The notes under the pieces: generated by a model
What the model was told of the DNA's origin: nothing
The model's input: the letters and a program-made list of their open reading frames with translations, nothing else
Database searches by the model: none
Origin: Microbacterium oxydans
GTDB taxonomy: Bacteria > Actinomycetota > Actinomycetes > Actinomycetales > Microbacteriaceae
Direction: 5' to 3'
NCBI RefSeq assembly: GCF_000956525.1
Contig: NZ_JYIW01000024.1
Coordinates: 248,001-312,000, forward strand
Length of the DNA: 64,000 nucleotides
In this document: positions 1 to 8,712 of the stretch, one piece after another
Layout of the letters: every line of letters begins with the position of its first letter
Position numbering within the stretch: position 1 is the stretch's first letter
Translations under genes and position numbers: made by a program

Positions 1-28
1 CACCCCGCCGACCGGCCCCCTTCTGCGC

Positions 29-86
29 GAGCCACCCCCTTGGGTGCTGCACAGACGGGGGCCGCTCGCGTACAAGGGGGTGGCTC
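29..86. repeat. Intergenic inverted repeat, family copy A
   Basis: Positions 29-41 (gagccaccccctt) and 74-86 are perfect 13-base inverted complements around a 32-nt centre. The same modules (CCACCCCCTT and a GGCCCC block) recur near 11334, 34135 and 45185. It lies just ahead of acpS and may terminate the gene left of the window; that is inference. Confidence 0.6.
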
Positions 87-109
87 GGCACAGGGGGAGG
101 GGTGCCGAG

Positions 110-115
110 TAGGCT
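110..115 (+). promoter_or_regulatory. -10 element TAGGCT, leaderless acpS promoter
   Basis: TAGGCT ends exactly 6 nt before the GTG start at 122, so transcription would begin at or next to the start codon. The same spacing recurs at many genes in this window. Confidence 0.55.
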
Positions 116-121
116 TGTCCG

Positions 122-481
122 GTGATCATCGGGACCGGCATCGACCTCGTGGACATCCCGCGATTCGAGCGGACCCTCGAGCGGACACCACGCCTGCTGC
201 AGCGACTCTTCGCCCCGTCAGAACGCACCCTGCGGCTGGCATCGCTCGCCGCACGCTACGCCGCCAAAGAAGCACTGATCAAGGCGCTCGGCGGCTCCGA
301 CGGGGTGCACTGGACCGAGATCGAGATCGCCTCCGAACCATCCGGCCGACCGGTCTTCGTGTTGTCCGGCTCGACGGCAGCGGTGGTCGCCGAGCGCGGC
401 ATCACCTCGCTGCACCTGTCCATGTCCCATGACGCCGGTCTCGCGACCGCGTTCGTCGTCGCCGAAGGAGCACCACTGTGA
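122..481 (+). CDS. acpS: Holo-[acyl-carrier-protein] synthase
   Basis: Transfers 4'-phosphopantetheine from CoA to a serine of acyl carrier protein, activating fatty acid synthesis in the cytoplasm. The protein has 119 aa, the usual AcpS length. The N-terminal GTGIDLVDIPRFE block contains the Mg-binding Asp8, and YAAKEALIKALG supplies the second acidic ligand, Glu50. The GTG start fits the -10 hexamer 6 nt upstream, which implies a leaderless mRNA. It overlaps alr by 4 nt (GTGA), so the two are translationally coupled. The pairing of acpS with alr is an actinobacterial arrangement. Identity is secure. Confidence 0.93.
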   Translation: MIIGTGIDLVDIPRFERTLERTPRLLQRLFAPSERTLRLASLAARYAAKEALIKALGGSDGVHWTEIEIASEPSGRPVFVLSGSTAAVVAERGITSLHLSMSHDAGLATAFVVAEGAPL

Positions 482-1584
482 CGGTCCCGTTCCGCGAAGC
501 AACGATCGACCTGGATGCGATCGCCGACAACGTGCGGCACTTCCGCCGGCTCACGGGCGTCGAGGTCATCGCCGTCGTCAAGGCCAACGCCTACGGCCAC
601 GGTGCAGCGGCATCGGCCGTCGCCGCGCTCGCCGGGGGCGCCACGAGGCTCGGCGTCGCCGAGATCCCCGAGGCGCTCGAGCTGCGCAGGCAGGGCGTGC
701 ACGCGCCGATCATGGCGTGGCTGCACGCGCCGGGTGAACGCTTCGAACAGGCTGCCGCCGAGAACATCGAGCTCGGGATCTCGTCGTTCGACCAGCTCGA
801 GGCGGCATCCGTCGTCGCGAGCGTCGACCGCCCGGTGGCCGTGCACCTCAAGTTCGAGACCGGCCTCTCGCGCAACGGGATCGCCCCCGCCGACTGGGGG
901 CGCGTGCTCGCCGAAGCGGCGCGTCTCGAGCGGATCGGACGCCTTCGGGTCGTCGGACTCTTCAGCCACCTCTCGAACACGTCGCTCGATGACGATCGCG
1001 CAGCGCTCTCGAAGTTCGAGGAGGGGGTCGCGGCCGCAGCATCCTCCGGGATCCGCCCCGAGATCCGGCACATCGCCGCGACGGCCGCTGCGATCGAGCA
1101 CGCCGAGATGCGCCTCGACGCTGTCCGGGTCGGCGTCGGCATCTACGGCCTCTCGCCCTTCGACGACCGCAGTTCGGCGCAGCTCGGACTGCGCCCTGCG
1201 ATGACCCTGCGCAGCGCGGTCGCCGCCGTGCGACGGGTTCCGGCCGGAACCGGGGTCTCCTATGGGTACGACCACCGCACCGAGCGCGACACGACGCTCG
1301 TGCTCGTGCCGTTGGGATACGCCGACGGCGTGCCGCGGCAGGCATCGGGCAAGCTGCCGGTGTCGATCGGCGGTCGCCGCTTCACCAATGTCGGACGCAT
1401 CGCGATGGATCAGTTCGTCGTCGACGTCGGCGACACCCCGGTCTCGATCGGCGACGAGGTCGTGCTGTTCGGCGACCCGACGCTCGGTCTGCCCTCGGCG
1501 GCGGACTGGGCGGATGCCGCCGGCACCATCAACTACGAGATCGTCACGCGCATCGGCGCACGCGTGCCACGGCGGGCCTCATGA
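478..1584 (+). CDS. alr: Alanine racemase
   Basis: PLP-dependent interconversion of L- and D-alanine, supplying D-Ala for peptidoglycan. It is 368 aa, normal for Alr. The PLP lysine is Lys35 in VVKANAYGHG, and the opposite-face catalytic tyrosine is in GVSYGYDH near residue 262. RIAMDQFVVDV is the conserved C-terminal domain motif. The GTG start overlaps the acpS stop, and the stop overlaps the tsaE ATG (ATGA), placing it inside one continuous operon. No anomalies seen. Confidence 0.95.
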   Translation: MTVPFREATIDLDAIADNVRHFRRLTGVEVIAVVKANAYGHGAAASAVAALAGGATRLGVAEIPEALELRRQGVHAPIMAWLHAPGERFEQAAAENIELGISSFDQLEAASVVASVDRPVAVHLKFETGLSRNGIAPADWGRVLAEAARLERIGRLRVVGLFSHLSNTSLDDDRAALSKFEEGVAAAASSGIRPEIRHIAATAAAIEHAEMRLDAVRVGVGIYGLSPFDDRSSAQLGLRPAMTLRSAVAAVRRVPAGTGVSYGYDHRTERDTTLVLVPLGYADGVPRQASGKLPVSIGGRRFTNVGRIAMDQFVVDVGDTPVSIGDEVVLFGDPTLGLPSAADWADAAGTINYEIVTRIGARVPRRAS

Positions 1585-2066
1585 GCATCGATCCCGCCTT
1601 CCTCGGCCGCTCGGAGATCGCGACGGCCGAGGCGATGGAGCAGCTCGGCTTCCGCATCGGCGAGCAGCTCGACGCAGGTGATCTGCTCGTGCTCACCGGA
1701 CCGCTCGGCGCCGGCAAGACGACGTTCACCCGCGGGCTCGCCGACGGCCTCGGCGTCCGCGGCCCCGTGCAGAGCCCGACGTTCGTGATCGCGCGCACCC
1801 ATCCGTCGCTCGTGGGCCGCGCGCCGCTCGTGCACGTCGACGCCTACCGGCTCGGATCGGGCGCTGAGCTCGATGACCTCGATCTCGACCTCGCGCGCTC
1901 GGTGGTGGTGGTCGAGTGGGGACGGGGCATGGCCGAAGAGCTCGCGGACGCCTGGTGGGACATCGAGCTGGAACGCCCGGTGGGCAGCGTCGGCGACGAC
2001 ATCGATGCGTCCGAGCTCGATGCCGATGCCCCGCGCATCGTCACGATCGCCCGTGCCGGCGTCTGA
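1581..2066 (+). CDS. tsaE: tRNA t6A37 biosynthesis ATPase TsaE
   Basis: P-loop ATPase that, with TsaB and TsaD, installs threonylcarbamoyladenosine at position 37 of ANN-decoding tRNAs. It has 161 aa. The Walker A motif GPLGAGKTT is at residues 40-48, followed by SPTFVIARTH and a VHVDAYRL segment typical of the family. The ATG overlaps the alr stop by 4 nt. A gap of about 40 nt containing its own -10 element separates it from tsaB. The family is normally next to tsaB/tsaD, as here. Confidence 0.93.
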   Translation: MSIDPAFLGRSEIATAEAMEQLGFRIGEQLDAGDLLVLTGPLGAGKTTFTRGLADGLGVRGPVQSPTFVIARTHPSLVGRAPLVHVDAYRLGSGAELDDLDLDLARSVVVVEWGRGMAEELADAWWDIELERPVGSVGDDIDASELDADAPRIVTIARAGV

Positions 2067-2094
2067 GGCCAGCTCGCGACGGACGAACGCCGAC

Positions 2095-2100
2095 TACCCT
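2095..2100 (+). promoter_or_regulatory. -10 element TACCCT, internal leaderless promoter for tsaB
   Basis: TACCCT ends 6 nt before the tsaB GTG at 2107. A GGGAGGG run lies directly against the start codon, too close to act as a normal ribosome-binding site, which supports leaderless initiation. Confidence 0.5.
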
Positions 2101-2106
2101 GGGAGG

Positions 2107-2730
2107 GTGATCCTCGCCGTCGACACCTCCCTCGGAACAGCCATCGCTGCCATCGACTCCGATGGCTCGCCGAGGGCGGAAGCCGGCACCGCTGATCCGC
2201 TCGGACACGCCGAGGTCATCGGCGATCTGCTGGTGCAGGTGCTCACCGACGCAGGGTCGGCTGAGATCACGCACGTCGTCGCGGGCATGGGACCAGGACC
2301 CTTCACCGGTCTGCGCATCGGCATCGCCGCGGCGCGCGCCTTCGCGCTCGGCCGCGGTATCCCGGTCATCTCCGTGCCGAGCCATCTCGGCGCCGCGCTG
2401 ACCGTGATCGAGACGGAGAGCCGCCCAGGACCGTTCGCGATCGTGACCGACGCGCGCCGTCGGGAGTTCGCCATCACGGTGTTCGACGGGACGGATGCCG
2501 ACGGCATCCCGAACATCGTCGCCGACACCGTGCTCGTGCGGCACGCGGATGCCGATGCGCACCTCCAGGGGATCCATCGCGTCGACGTCGCCACGCTGTC
2601 GGGCGTCGACCTCGCACGCGTCGGCGCGCGAGCGGTCGCCGCCGGTCGCACGCTCACCGGTGAGGAGCCGCTGTACCTGCGGCACCCCGACGTGTCGGTG
2701 CCCGGTGCCCCCAAGAAGGTGGGGCTATGA
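2107..2730 (+). CDS. tsaB: tRNA t6A37 synthase partner TsaB
   Basis: Inactive ASKHA-fold partner that dimerises with TsaD in the threonylcarbamoyl-transfer complex. It has 207 aa from the GTG at 2107. This start gives the family N-terminus MILAVDTSLGTAIAAI and sits 6 nt after a TACCCT hexamer. The longer open frame upstream overlaps tsaE and is not used. The GPGPFTGLRIGIAAARAFA block (residues ~62-80) is the TsaB hallmark. The stop overlaps the rimI ATG (ATGA), so it is co-translated with rimI and tsaD. Confidence 0.92.
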   Translation: MILAVDTSLGTAIAAIDSDGSPRAEAGTADPLGHAEVIGDLLVQVLTDAGSAEITHVVAGMGPGPFTGLRIGIAAARAFALGRGIPVISVPSHLGAALTVIETESRPGPFAIVTDARRREFAITVFDGTDADGIPNIVADTVLVRHADADAHLQGIHRVDVATLSGVDLARVGARAVAAGRTLTGEEPLYLRHPDVSVPGAPKKVGL

Positions 2731-3233
2731 CGCTGCGACCCGCGGCCGCTGACGACCTCGACGCCATCATGCTGATCGAGACGCGCTCGTTCCCGACCGA
2801 CGCCTGGAGCGCCGACGCGATGCGCTCCGAACTGGCCAGCCCGCACGGACGCTACCTCGTCGACGAGCACGACGGCGTCATCATCGGCTACGGCGGTGTG
2901 CGTGCGCTCCTGGGCAGCGCGGATGCAGACATCCAGACGATCGCCTTCGCAGCAGAGCACCGCGGCGGGGGTCGTGGTCGTGCGTTGCTGCGTGCACTGC
3001 TCGACGCGGCTTCCGAGCGGGGCGCTCGCGAGGTGTTCCTCGAGGTCAGGGCCGACAACCCCGCTGCGGAGGGCCTCTACATCTCCGAGGGCTTCGAGGA
3101 GATCGGCCGGCGTCCGCACTACTATCAGCCGGATGACGTGGACGCGATCGTGATGCGCGTCGATCTGCGCAAACGTGCAGCGACGGCGCCGGATGCAGCA
3201 ACCGCAGACCCCGCCAAGGAGGCGACCGCATGA
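2727..3233 (+). CDS. rimI: Ribosomal protein N-acetyltransferase RimI-like
   Basis: GNAT acetyltransferase expected to acetylate protein N-termini; E. coli RimI modifies ribosomal protein bS18. It has 168 aa. The acetyl-CoA loop is [16 protein letters not shown], and [19 protein letters not shown] carries the conserved Asn and Tyr. The C-terminal ~20 residues are Ala/Thr-rich and probably disordered. Four-base overlaps with tsaB and tsaD on both sides match the common tsaB-rimI-tsaD order. The exact substrate cannot be read from sequence. Confidence 0.88.
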   Translation: MTLRPAAADDLDAIMLIETRSFPTDAWSADAMRSELASPHGRYLVDEHDGVIIGYGGVRALLGSADADIQTIAFAAEHRGGGRGRALLRALLDAASERGAREVFLEVRADNPAAEGLYISEGFEEIGRRPHYYQPDDVDAIVMRVDLRKRAATAPDAATADPAKEATA

Positions 3234-4297
3234 GTGAGCCGCTGGTGCTCGGCATCGAGACGAGCTGCGACGAGACCGGCATCGGGATCGTCCGCGGGCG
3301 CACCCTGCTGTCGAACACGATCGCCTCCAGCATGGACGAGCACGCCCGCTACGGCGGTGTCGTGCCGGAGGTCGCCGCGCGCGCACATCTGGAGGCGCTG
3401 CAACCCTCCATCGATGCCGCGCTGGCCGAGGCAGGCGTGCGACTCGATGAACTCGATGCCGTCGCCGTGACCAGTGGCCCCGGTCTCGCCGGGGCACTCA
3501 TGGTCGGCGTCGGCGCCGCCAAGGGACTCGCCGTGTCGCTCGACAAGCCGCTGTACGCCGTGAACCACCTGGTGGGCCACATCGCCGCCGACATCCTCAC
3601 GGCGGACTCCGCACCCCTGGAGTACCCCACGATCGCGCTGCTGGTCTCCGGTGGGCACACGTCGCTCCTGCACGTGCGCGATCTCACGACCGACGTCGAG
3701 CTGCTCGGCGAGACAATGGACGACGCTGCGGGCGAGGCCTTCGACAAGGTCGCCAGGCTCCTGTCGCTGCCGTACCCTGGCGGCCCCGAGATCGATCGGG
3801 CGGCACTCGACGGCGACCCGACCGCGATCCGCTTCCCTCGGGGGCTGTCCCGGGCATCCGATCTGGCGAAGCACCGGTACGATTTCTCGTTCTCCGGTCT
3901 GAAGACCGCAGTCGCGCGGTGGGTCGAGCGCTGCGAGGCAGACGGTGTCGAGGTGCCTGTCGCCGATGTCGCGGCCAGCTTCCGCGAAGCGGTGGTCGAT
4001 GTGCTCGTGACGAAGGCGCTCGCCGCGTGCGCCGATCTGGGCGTGCCTCGACTGCTGCTCGGTGGTGGCGTGATCGCGAACCGTCGACTGCGCGAGGTGG
4101 CTCTGACGCGTGCAGAGGCCGCCGGGGTGACCGTGCGGATCCCGCCGCTGTCGTTGTGCACCGACAACGGCGCGATGATCGCCGCGCTCGCCGCTGAGCT
4201 CATCTCCTCCGGGCGTCGCCCGTCGACGCTGGCGTTCGGCGCTGACTCGACGCTTCCCGTCACCGAGATCCAGATCGCCGAGGCGGTGGCGACGTGA
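3230..4297 (+). CDS. tsaD: tRNA t6A37 threonylcarbamoyltransferase TsaD
   Basis: Transfers the threonylcarbamoyl group from TC-AMP to A37 of tRNA. It has 355 aa. The N-terminus [13 protein letters not shown] is the ASKHA phosphate loop, and NHLVGH places the metal-binding histidines at 113 and 117. DEAF-like [11 protein letters not shown] and [12 protein letters not shown] follow in family order. It starts with an ATGA overlap on rimI and ends with a 4-base overlap on the next membrane-protein gene. Formerly called Gcp or O-sialoglycoprotein endopeptidase. Confidence 0.95.
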   Translation: MSEPLVLGIETSCDETGIGIVRGRTLLSNTIASSMDEHARYGGVVPEVAARAHLEALQPSIDAALAEAGVRLDELDAVAVTSGPGLAGALMVGVGAAKGLAVSLDKPLYAVNHLVGHIAADILTADSAPLEYPTIALLVSGGHTSLLHVRDLTTDVELLGETMDDAAGEAFDKVARLLSLPYPGGPEIDRAALDGDPTAIRFPRGLSRASDLAKHRYDFSFSGLKTAVARWVERCEADGVEVPVADVAASFREAVVDVLVTKALAACADLGVPRLLLGGGVIANRRLREVALTRAEAAGVTVRIPPLSLCTDNGAMIAALAAELISSGRRPSTLAFGADSTLPVTEIQIAEAVAT

Positions 4298-4815
4298 GCG
4301 ACGCGACGCGCGACCCGCACGCTGCAGACGGTCAGAGGCCGCAGTCGGATGCCGCCGCTCGAGCCGGCGCGGCGACCCCGACGAGCATCGATCAGCCCAG
4401 CGGCGAGGTCGAGCATCCGGCGGGCGCCGCACGGCTTCCCGGTGCCAGGCGGGAGGGGTATTCGAAGCTGCCGACCGGCCCCGTCGGCATCGAGCCCGTC
4501 GTCGCCACCGGCCCCGACATCGACGCGGCAGACGAGCCGGAGTGGGTGCCGTCGACCGGCGCAGCGCCCGTCGATGACACGCGTCTCGCCCCGTGGGCGC
4601 TGCTCGCCGCGATCGTGGCGCTCGGCGCATCGTTCTTCGTCGGCTGGGGCATCCCGGTCGCGATCGTCGCGGTGATCGCGGCGGTCATGTCGCTGCGTCG
4701 TCCGGTGGAGAGCCGAGCGATCGCCCGCTGGGCCCTCGTGCTCGGCCTCGTCGCGACCCTGTACAGCGCCGGCTGGCTGATCTGGGCGGCCATGCAGTTC
4801 GAAGTCCTGGGGTAG
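4294..4815 (+). CDS. DUF4190-like two-TM membrane protein
   Basis: Unknown function. It is 173 aa with a hydrophilic, low-complexity cytoplasmic half of about 100 residues rich in Ala, Pro and Asp. Two membrane segments follow, about residues 105-127 and 145-167, joined by a short [12 protein letters not shown] loop. The layout resembles DUF4190 proteins. It overlaps the tsaD stop by 4 nt and is 4 nt from the next gene, so it belongs to the same transcript. No catalytic motif is visible; link to t6A modification is not implied beyond co-transcription. Confidence 0.7.
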   Translation: MSDATRDPHAADGQRPQSDAAARAGAATPTSIDQPSGEVEHPAGAARLPGARREGYSKLPTGPVGIEPVVATGPDIDAADEPEWVPSTGAAPVDDTRLAPWALLAAIVALGASFFVGWGIPVAIVAVIAAVMSLRRPVESRAIARWALVLGLVATLYSAGWLIWAAMQFEVLG

Positions 4816-4819
4816 ATCG

Positions 4820-5869
4820 ATGCTCGGCGCCGACGAACGGGACGAACTGCGTGCACTGCAGGCACGCGCGTACGGACGTGGCGGCGAGCTGAGCGAGCCG
4901 GAGGCCGGCAGGCTCCGCGAGCTCTCCCGCCGCCGGGCCGGGCCGACGCCGGTCACTCCGACTCCGGGGCTGATCTCCGGTGTGCCGGAGGCGCTGGTCG
5001 GCACGTCCCACGCCGACGAACATGCTGCATCCACGCCTGGCATGTCGACCGACGACGTGCAGACAGACGCGGCTCCGCGTTCCCTCCGCTCCGCCATCGT
5101 GGCCCACTGGCGTCCTGCGCTCATCGCCGTCGTCGGGGCCATGATCATCGGGATCGGTGCCGGATGGCTGCTGTTCGGACGCTCGGGTGTTGAGTCGATC
5201 GAGCTCACGCCGCAGCAGCAGGAATGGCAGACGGCGCTCGCCGACGGCGGATACGATCCGGGTTCGGTGCGTCCGGTCGCAGGGTATGACGGCGTCGTGC
5301 TCTGGTACGCGACCAAGATGGCCGGCGAGAAGACGTGCCTCGTGATCGGCGACGGTGACCAGACCGAAGTCGCCTGTCAGGACACCGCATCGGTCCGGGT
5401 GTCCGGCGTCTCGACGAGGCTGGTGGTCGAGGGCGAGCAGCAGACCGAGATCAGCGGACACCTGTTGCTCTCTCCCGGAGGCCAGCCCGCCGTGATGGTG
5501 AGCGCATCCGTCATCAGCGGAGAGGTCGAACCCATGTTCGCGAACCCTGAGGAGGAGCGTTTCGCCGCGGGACTGGTGGATCAGGGGTTCAAAGCGAACA
5601 CGGTGTTCGTCGTCGGATACGACGGCGACAACGCGATCTGGACCGGATTCCACCCCGAGAACGGCGCACAGTGCCTGATCTATGCCGCATCGGCGGATAG
5701 GTCCGTGATGCACTGCGGAGAGAACGGCGTGAACGAGGATCTCTGGATCGAGTACGTCGATCCGAAGTCGGGCGAGCCGACGCGAGCCGAGTGGAATCGG
5801 GCATCGAGCGTCGGCGCGAACCTCGTCATCATCAGGAGCGGGGACACCGGTGATGCCGCAGAGGAGTGA
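4820..5869 (+). CDS. Single-pass membrane protein with two-copy extracellular repeat (paralogue 1)
   Basis: No known function recognised. 349 aa. The N-terminus has the motif DELRALQARAYGRGGELSE and an acidic linker; one TM segment (~residues 95-115) ends GAGWLLFGRSG. The outer region contains two similar units: residues ~134-190 (ALADGGYDPGSVRPVAGYDG, then TCLVI and a second Cys) and ~244-300 (GLVDQGFKANTVFVVGYDGD, then QCLIY and a second Cys). The paired cysteines may form disulphides. The next gene is a paralogue with the same architecture. The ATG lies 4 nt after the preceding stop. Confidence 0.72.
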   Translation: MLGADERDELRALQARAYGRGGELSEPEAGRLRELSRRRAGPTPVTPTPGLISGVPEALVGTSHADEHAASTPGMSTDDVQTDAAPRSLRSAIVAHWRPALIAVVGAMIIGIGAGWLLFGRSGVESIELTPQQQEWQTALADGGYDPGSVRPVAGYDGVVLWYATKMAGEKTCLVIGDGDQTEVACQDTASVRVSGVSTRLVVEGEQQTEISGHLLLSPGGQPAVMVSASVISGEVEPMFANPEEERFAAGLVDQGFKANTVFVVGYDGDNAIWTGFHPENGAQCLIYAASADRSVMHCGENGVNEDLWIEYVDPKSGEPTRAEWNRASSVGANLVIIRSGDTGDAAEE

Positions 5870-7010
5870 CGACGACGACGAGCTCCGGATGCTCCAGCGC
5901 AAGGCGTACGGTCGCGATGGCGGGCTGACGGATGCCGAAGCCGCGCGGCTGCGAGACCTCGAACGCCGGGAAGCACCGGCTGCGTCCATCGCGCATGCGG
6001 CCGAGGTGTCGCTGCCGGATGCGGCCGAGGTGTCGCGGGTCCCGACGCACACCCCAGAGGTCGTACCGGCCGTCGAGGAGGCCACTGAAGACCCCTCGGT
6101 GGACGACGCACCGACGACGAGCCGTGTCAGACCGCGGCTGCGCGAGTTGCGACGGCACTGGCGCTTCGCCACCGTGGCATCCGTCCTCCTGCTCGCAATC
6201 GGAGTCGGGGCGGGATGGGCGCTGTTCGGTCAGGACCGGGAGGCGATCTCATTGACCGCCGAGCAGCAGCAGCGGCGTCTCGAGCTCTACGACTTTGGCG
6301 ACTACGACGAGGGCAGCCTGCGAGCGGTCGGTCAGGACGACGAGGGAGCCCTGGTCTGGTACGGCACCAAGAAAGACAGCGAATTGCAATGCCTGGTGCT
6401 CGACGTCGGCGAGGAGTCCGGTCAGCAGTGCGCGCCGCGCGACGACTCGAACTCGTTCTCGCTCATGGCGAGCGTGACGATTCCCGGTGTCGCCGATCCG
6501 GCCTCTGAGTTCGTGAACGACATCGGTGTCAACGCGTATCTGCTGCTCTCGACGACGCGTGAGCCGATGGTGTCCATCCAGCGCTGGGAGCAGACGAATG
6601 GCAGCCTGGTCGAGCAGTACCCGGGCGCGGAACGGGCCCGGGTCGAGGAACTGATGTCCGAGGGCATCGTGCGGAGCCTCTCGATCATCGGCTCCTTCCG
6701 CGACGAACCCGTGTGGTTGCTCGATGACCGGGCCGACAACGGCATGCAGACCTGTCTCGTGGTCGATGCAGCCAGTGGCGATCGACAGTGCGTTCCGACC
6801 GAGGTCGCGATCAAGGACGGGATCAGCACCGTCGTCTTCGTCGACGACGGTGCCGACGGATCCGAGGCATGGACGATCCAGGTCGCCTATACGGTCAGCC
6901 AGACGCCCTACCTCGTCATCACCCGGGATCCGACGCCGGCGAGTGTGACGTTCAGCGAGTTCTCCGAGAACGACGATGACTCTGCGCCAGGCCGTGCTCC
7001 GACCGGCTGA
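5850..7010 (+). CDS. Single-pass membrane protein with two-copy extracellular repeat (paralogue 2)
   Basis: Tandem paralogue of the gene before it; function unknown. 386 aa from GTG 5850, or 385 from the adjacent ATG 5853, overlapping the previous stop by about 20 nt with AGGAG at 5834-5838. It shares the N-terminal DELRMLQRKAYGRDGGLTD block, the RRHWRFATV pre-membrane segment, one TM ending GAGWALFGQDR, and two outer units near residues 140-195 and 263-315 (CLVLD...C and CLVVD...C). Divergence from paralogue 1 is substantial, so the duplication is not recent. It ends the operon and converges on the methyltransferase gene 9 nt away. Confidence 0.72.
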   Translation: MMPQRSDDDDELRMLQRKAYGRDGGLTDAEAARLRDLERREAPAASIAHAAEVSLPDAAEVSRVPTHTPEVVPAVEEATEDPSVDDAPTTSRVRPRLRELRRHWRFATVASVLLLAIGVGAGWALFGQDREAISLTAEQQQRRLELYDFGDYDEGSLRAVGQDDEGALVWYGTKKDSELQCLVLDVGEESGQQCAPRDDSNSFSLMASVTIPGVADPASEFVNDIGVNAYLLLSTTREPMVSIQRWEQTNGSLVEQYPGAERARVEELMSEGIVRSLSIIGSFRDEPVWLLDDRADNGMQTCLVVDAASGDRQCVPTEVAIKDGISTVVFVDDGADGSEAWTIQVAYTVSQTPYLVITRDPTPASVTFSEFSENDDDSAPGRAPTG

Positions 7011-7019
7011 AGTGCTGCC

Positions 7020-8237
7020 TCAGGCCGCGACCGGCACTCGATCGGCGAGGATCGCCAGGCGCTGCGAACCCACCCTGGCGAGGATCAGCGTCGCCGATTG
7101 CGTGCCCCGCAGCGTGAGCGTCTTGCGGAAGGCGGCAGGGTCGATGTCGACGCCGCGCTTCTTGATCTCGAGCGTGCCGATGTCCGCCGCCTTCAGCGCG
7201 GCGTTGATCGCCTTCGGGTTCGCCGACATCGTCTCGCGCACCCGGAAGGACTGCACGAACGGGCTCGTCAGCGCAGCATCCGAGGTCAGGTAGGCGATCT
7301 TCGGGTCGAGCATGCCGGCGTCGAGACTGCGGGCGACGTCGCCGATCAGCCGCGCACGGATCACGGCACCGTCGGGCTCGTGCAGGAACGCGCCGAGCTC
7401 GCGCACCGGAGCATCCTCGGCATCCGCCCCGGCCGTGAGTTCATGCGAGCGCTCGCCGCGGATGATCAGCGCCGCGCGTCGCACACCTGGGCGAGCGAGC
7501 GCTCCGGTCCAGACCACGAGTTCGACGACACTGCCATCGGCGCTCACCCACTGCGCCTCCGCCTCGTCGGGGAGGGCATCGCGATCGTGCGCCGGGCCGA
7601 GCTTGATCCCGGTCGGCACACGTGAGGCGAGCTCGAACGCCCAATCCAGTGAGGGGGAGTAGTCGTCGGCCGAGACGCGGCGGGTCTCGCTGTGGCCAGA
7701 GGTGCGTCGAGCCGGGTCCATCCAGACAGCGTCGTAGTCGCTGATGTCGGTCGCCTCAGCGGTGCCGTGCTGCACGACGACGCCGGATTCGCCGTTCTCG
7801 GTGTGCAGGAACGGCGCGAGGTTGTACGCGGCGATCGCGGCGGTGACCTCGTCGGCGTCGACGGCGAGCACGTCGAGTCCTGCGCCGGCGAACGCGAGGG
7901 CGTCTCCGCCGATCCCGCAGCCGAGGTCGGCCACGCTCGTCATCCCCGCCTGACGGATGCGCTGAGCGTGCCGAGCTGCGACGCCGAGGCGGGTCGCCTG
8001 TTCGAGACCGGCCTTGGTGAACAGCATCCGTCCGGCGAACCCGCCGAACTTCGCGGCGGCTCTGGCCCGCAGAGTGGACTGCCCGACGACCGCGGTGACG
8101 AGTTCGGGGGCGTGCCCTGCGGCGCGCAGCCGGGAGACGGCGCGGGCGACCTCGGCGGTCGACACGATCGGATCGGTCCCGTCGAGCAGCGCCAGGCCGT
8201 CGGGGGTCAGCAGGGCTCGCAGCTCGGACATCTCCAC
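7020..8237 (-). CDS. Class I SAM-dependent methyltransferase with THUMP-like C-terminus
   Basis: Predicted methyltransferase, substrate unknown but RNA is plausible. 405 aa. After an all-alpha N-terminal part, the SAM-binding loop VADLGCGIGGDALAFAGAG (residues ~100-118) is followed by the acidic VLAVDADE and a WMDPARR motif typical of this actinobacterial family. The C-terminal ~70 residues resemble the THUMP-like domain. The GTG start (cac at 8235-8237) is 6 nt after a TAGTCT hexamer on the same strand, so it is probably leaderless. It converges on the preceding operon. Confidence 0.8.
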   Translation of the reverse strand: MEMSELRALLTPDGLALLDGTDPIVSTAEVARAVSRLRAAGHAPELVTAVVGQSTLRARAAAKFGGFAGRMLFTKAGLEQATRLGVAARHAQRIRQAGMTSVADLGCGIGGDALAFAGAGLDVLAVDADEVTAAIAAYNLAPFLHTENGESGVVVQHGTAEATDISDYDAVWMDPARRTSGHSETRRVSADDYSPSLDWAFELASRVPTGIKLGPAHDRDALPDEAEAQWVSADGSVVELVVWTGALARPGVRRAALIIRGERSHELTAGADAEDAPVRELGAFLHEPDGAVIRARLIGDVARSLDAGMLDPKIAYLTSDAALTSPFVQSFRVRETMSANPKAINAALKAADIGTLEIKKRGVDIDPAAFRKTLTLRGTQSATLILARVGSQRLAILADRVPVAA

Positions 8238-8243
8238 CCGTCC

Positions 8244-8249
8244 AGACTA
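8244..8249 (-). promoter_or_regulatory. -10 element TAGTCT, leaderless methyltransferase promoter
   Basis: Read on the minus strand, TAGTCT is followed by 6 nt and then the GTG start at 8237. Confidence 0.5.
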
Positions 8250-8267
8250 CGGCGCGTGTCGCGCGGG

Positions 8268-8294
8268 CTGGCACTCGCATTGCATGAGTGCCAA
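8268..8294 (+). promoter_or_regulatory. CIRCE operator 1 (HrcA site)
   Basis: CTGGCACTC, a 9-nt centre, then GAGTGCCAA: the CIRCE inverted repeat with the diagnostic N9 spacing. It overlaps the groES -35 region (TTGCAT at 8280-8285), so HrcA binding would block RNA polymerase. Confidence 0.85.
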
Positions 8295-8309
8295 TGGACG
8301 GCATAGACT
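8280..8309 (+). promoter_or_regulatory. groES promoter
   Basis: -35 TTGCAT at 8280-8285 and -10 TAGACT at 8304-8309, 18 bp apart, sit between and over the two CIRCE operators. The predicted start of transcription (~8316) falls inside CIRCE 2, leaving a leader of about 65 nt. Confidence 0.7.
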
Positions 8310-8312
8310 GGA

Positions 8313-8339
8313 TTAGCACTCTCGGGTTGAGAGTGCGAA
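8313..8339 (+). promoter_or_regulatory. CIRCE operator 2 (HrcA site)
   Basis: TTAGCACTC, 9 nt, GAGTGCGAA: eight of nine half-site bases match the consensus TTAGCACTC-N9-GAGTGCTAA at the right arm's inner end. It covers the predicted transcription start. Confidence 0.88.
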
Positions 8340-8379
8340 CAAGTCTTTCGTGTCAGCGTCAAGAAAGAAGAGGTAGACC

Positions 8380-8676
8380 GTGTCGGTTTCCATCAAGCCG
8401 CTCGAAGACCGCATCGTCATCCAGCAGGTCGAGGCCGAGCAGACCACCGCGAGTGGCCTGGTCATCCCCGACACTGCCAAGGAGAAGCCCCAGGAGGGCC
8501 AGGTCGTGGCTGTCGGCCCCGGCCGCATCGACGACAACGGCAACCGCGTTCCGATCGACGTCGCCGTCGGCGACCGTGTCCTGTACAGCAAGTACGGCGG
8601 CACCGAAGTGAAGTTCGGCGCAGACGAGTACCTCGTCCTGTCGGCTCGCGACGTCCTGGCGGTCGTGGTTCGCTGA
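8380..8676 (+). CDS. groES: Co-chaperonin GroES
   Basis: Heptameric lid of the GroEL chaperonin, cytoplasmic. 98 aa, standard length. It starts [20 protein letters not shown], has the mobile-loop region ending in [13 protein letters not shown], and ends [17 protein letters not shown] start. Two CIRCE sites upstream predict heat-shock control by HrcA. Unusually, groEL does not follow: a strong terminator and an unrelated permease gene come next, so GroEL must be encoded elsewhere. Confidence 0.95.
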   Translation: MSVSIKPLEDRIVIQQVEAEQTTASGLVIPDTAKEKPQEGQVVAVGPGRIDDNGNRVPIDVAVGDRVLYSKYGGTEVKFGADEYLVLSARDVLAVVVR

Positions 8677-8712
8677 TCTCAGGTTCTCGAGCCTGTCGAA
8701 CGACAGGTTCTC

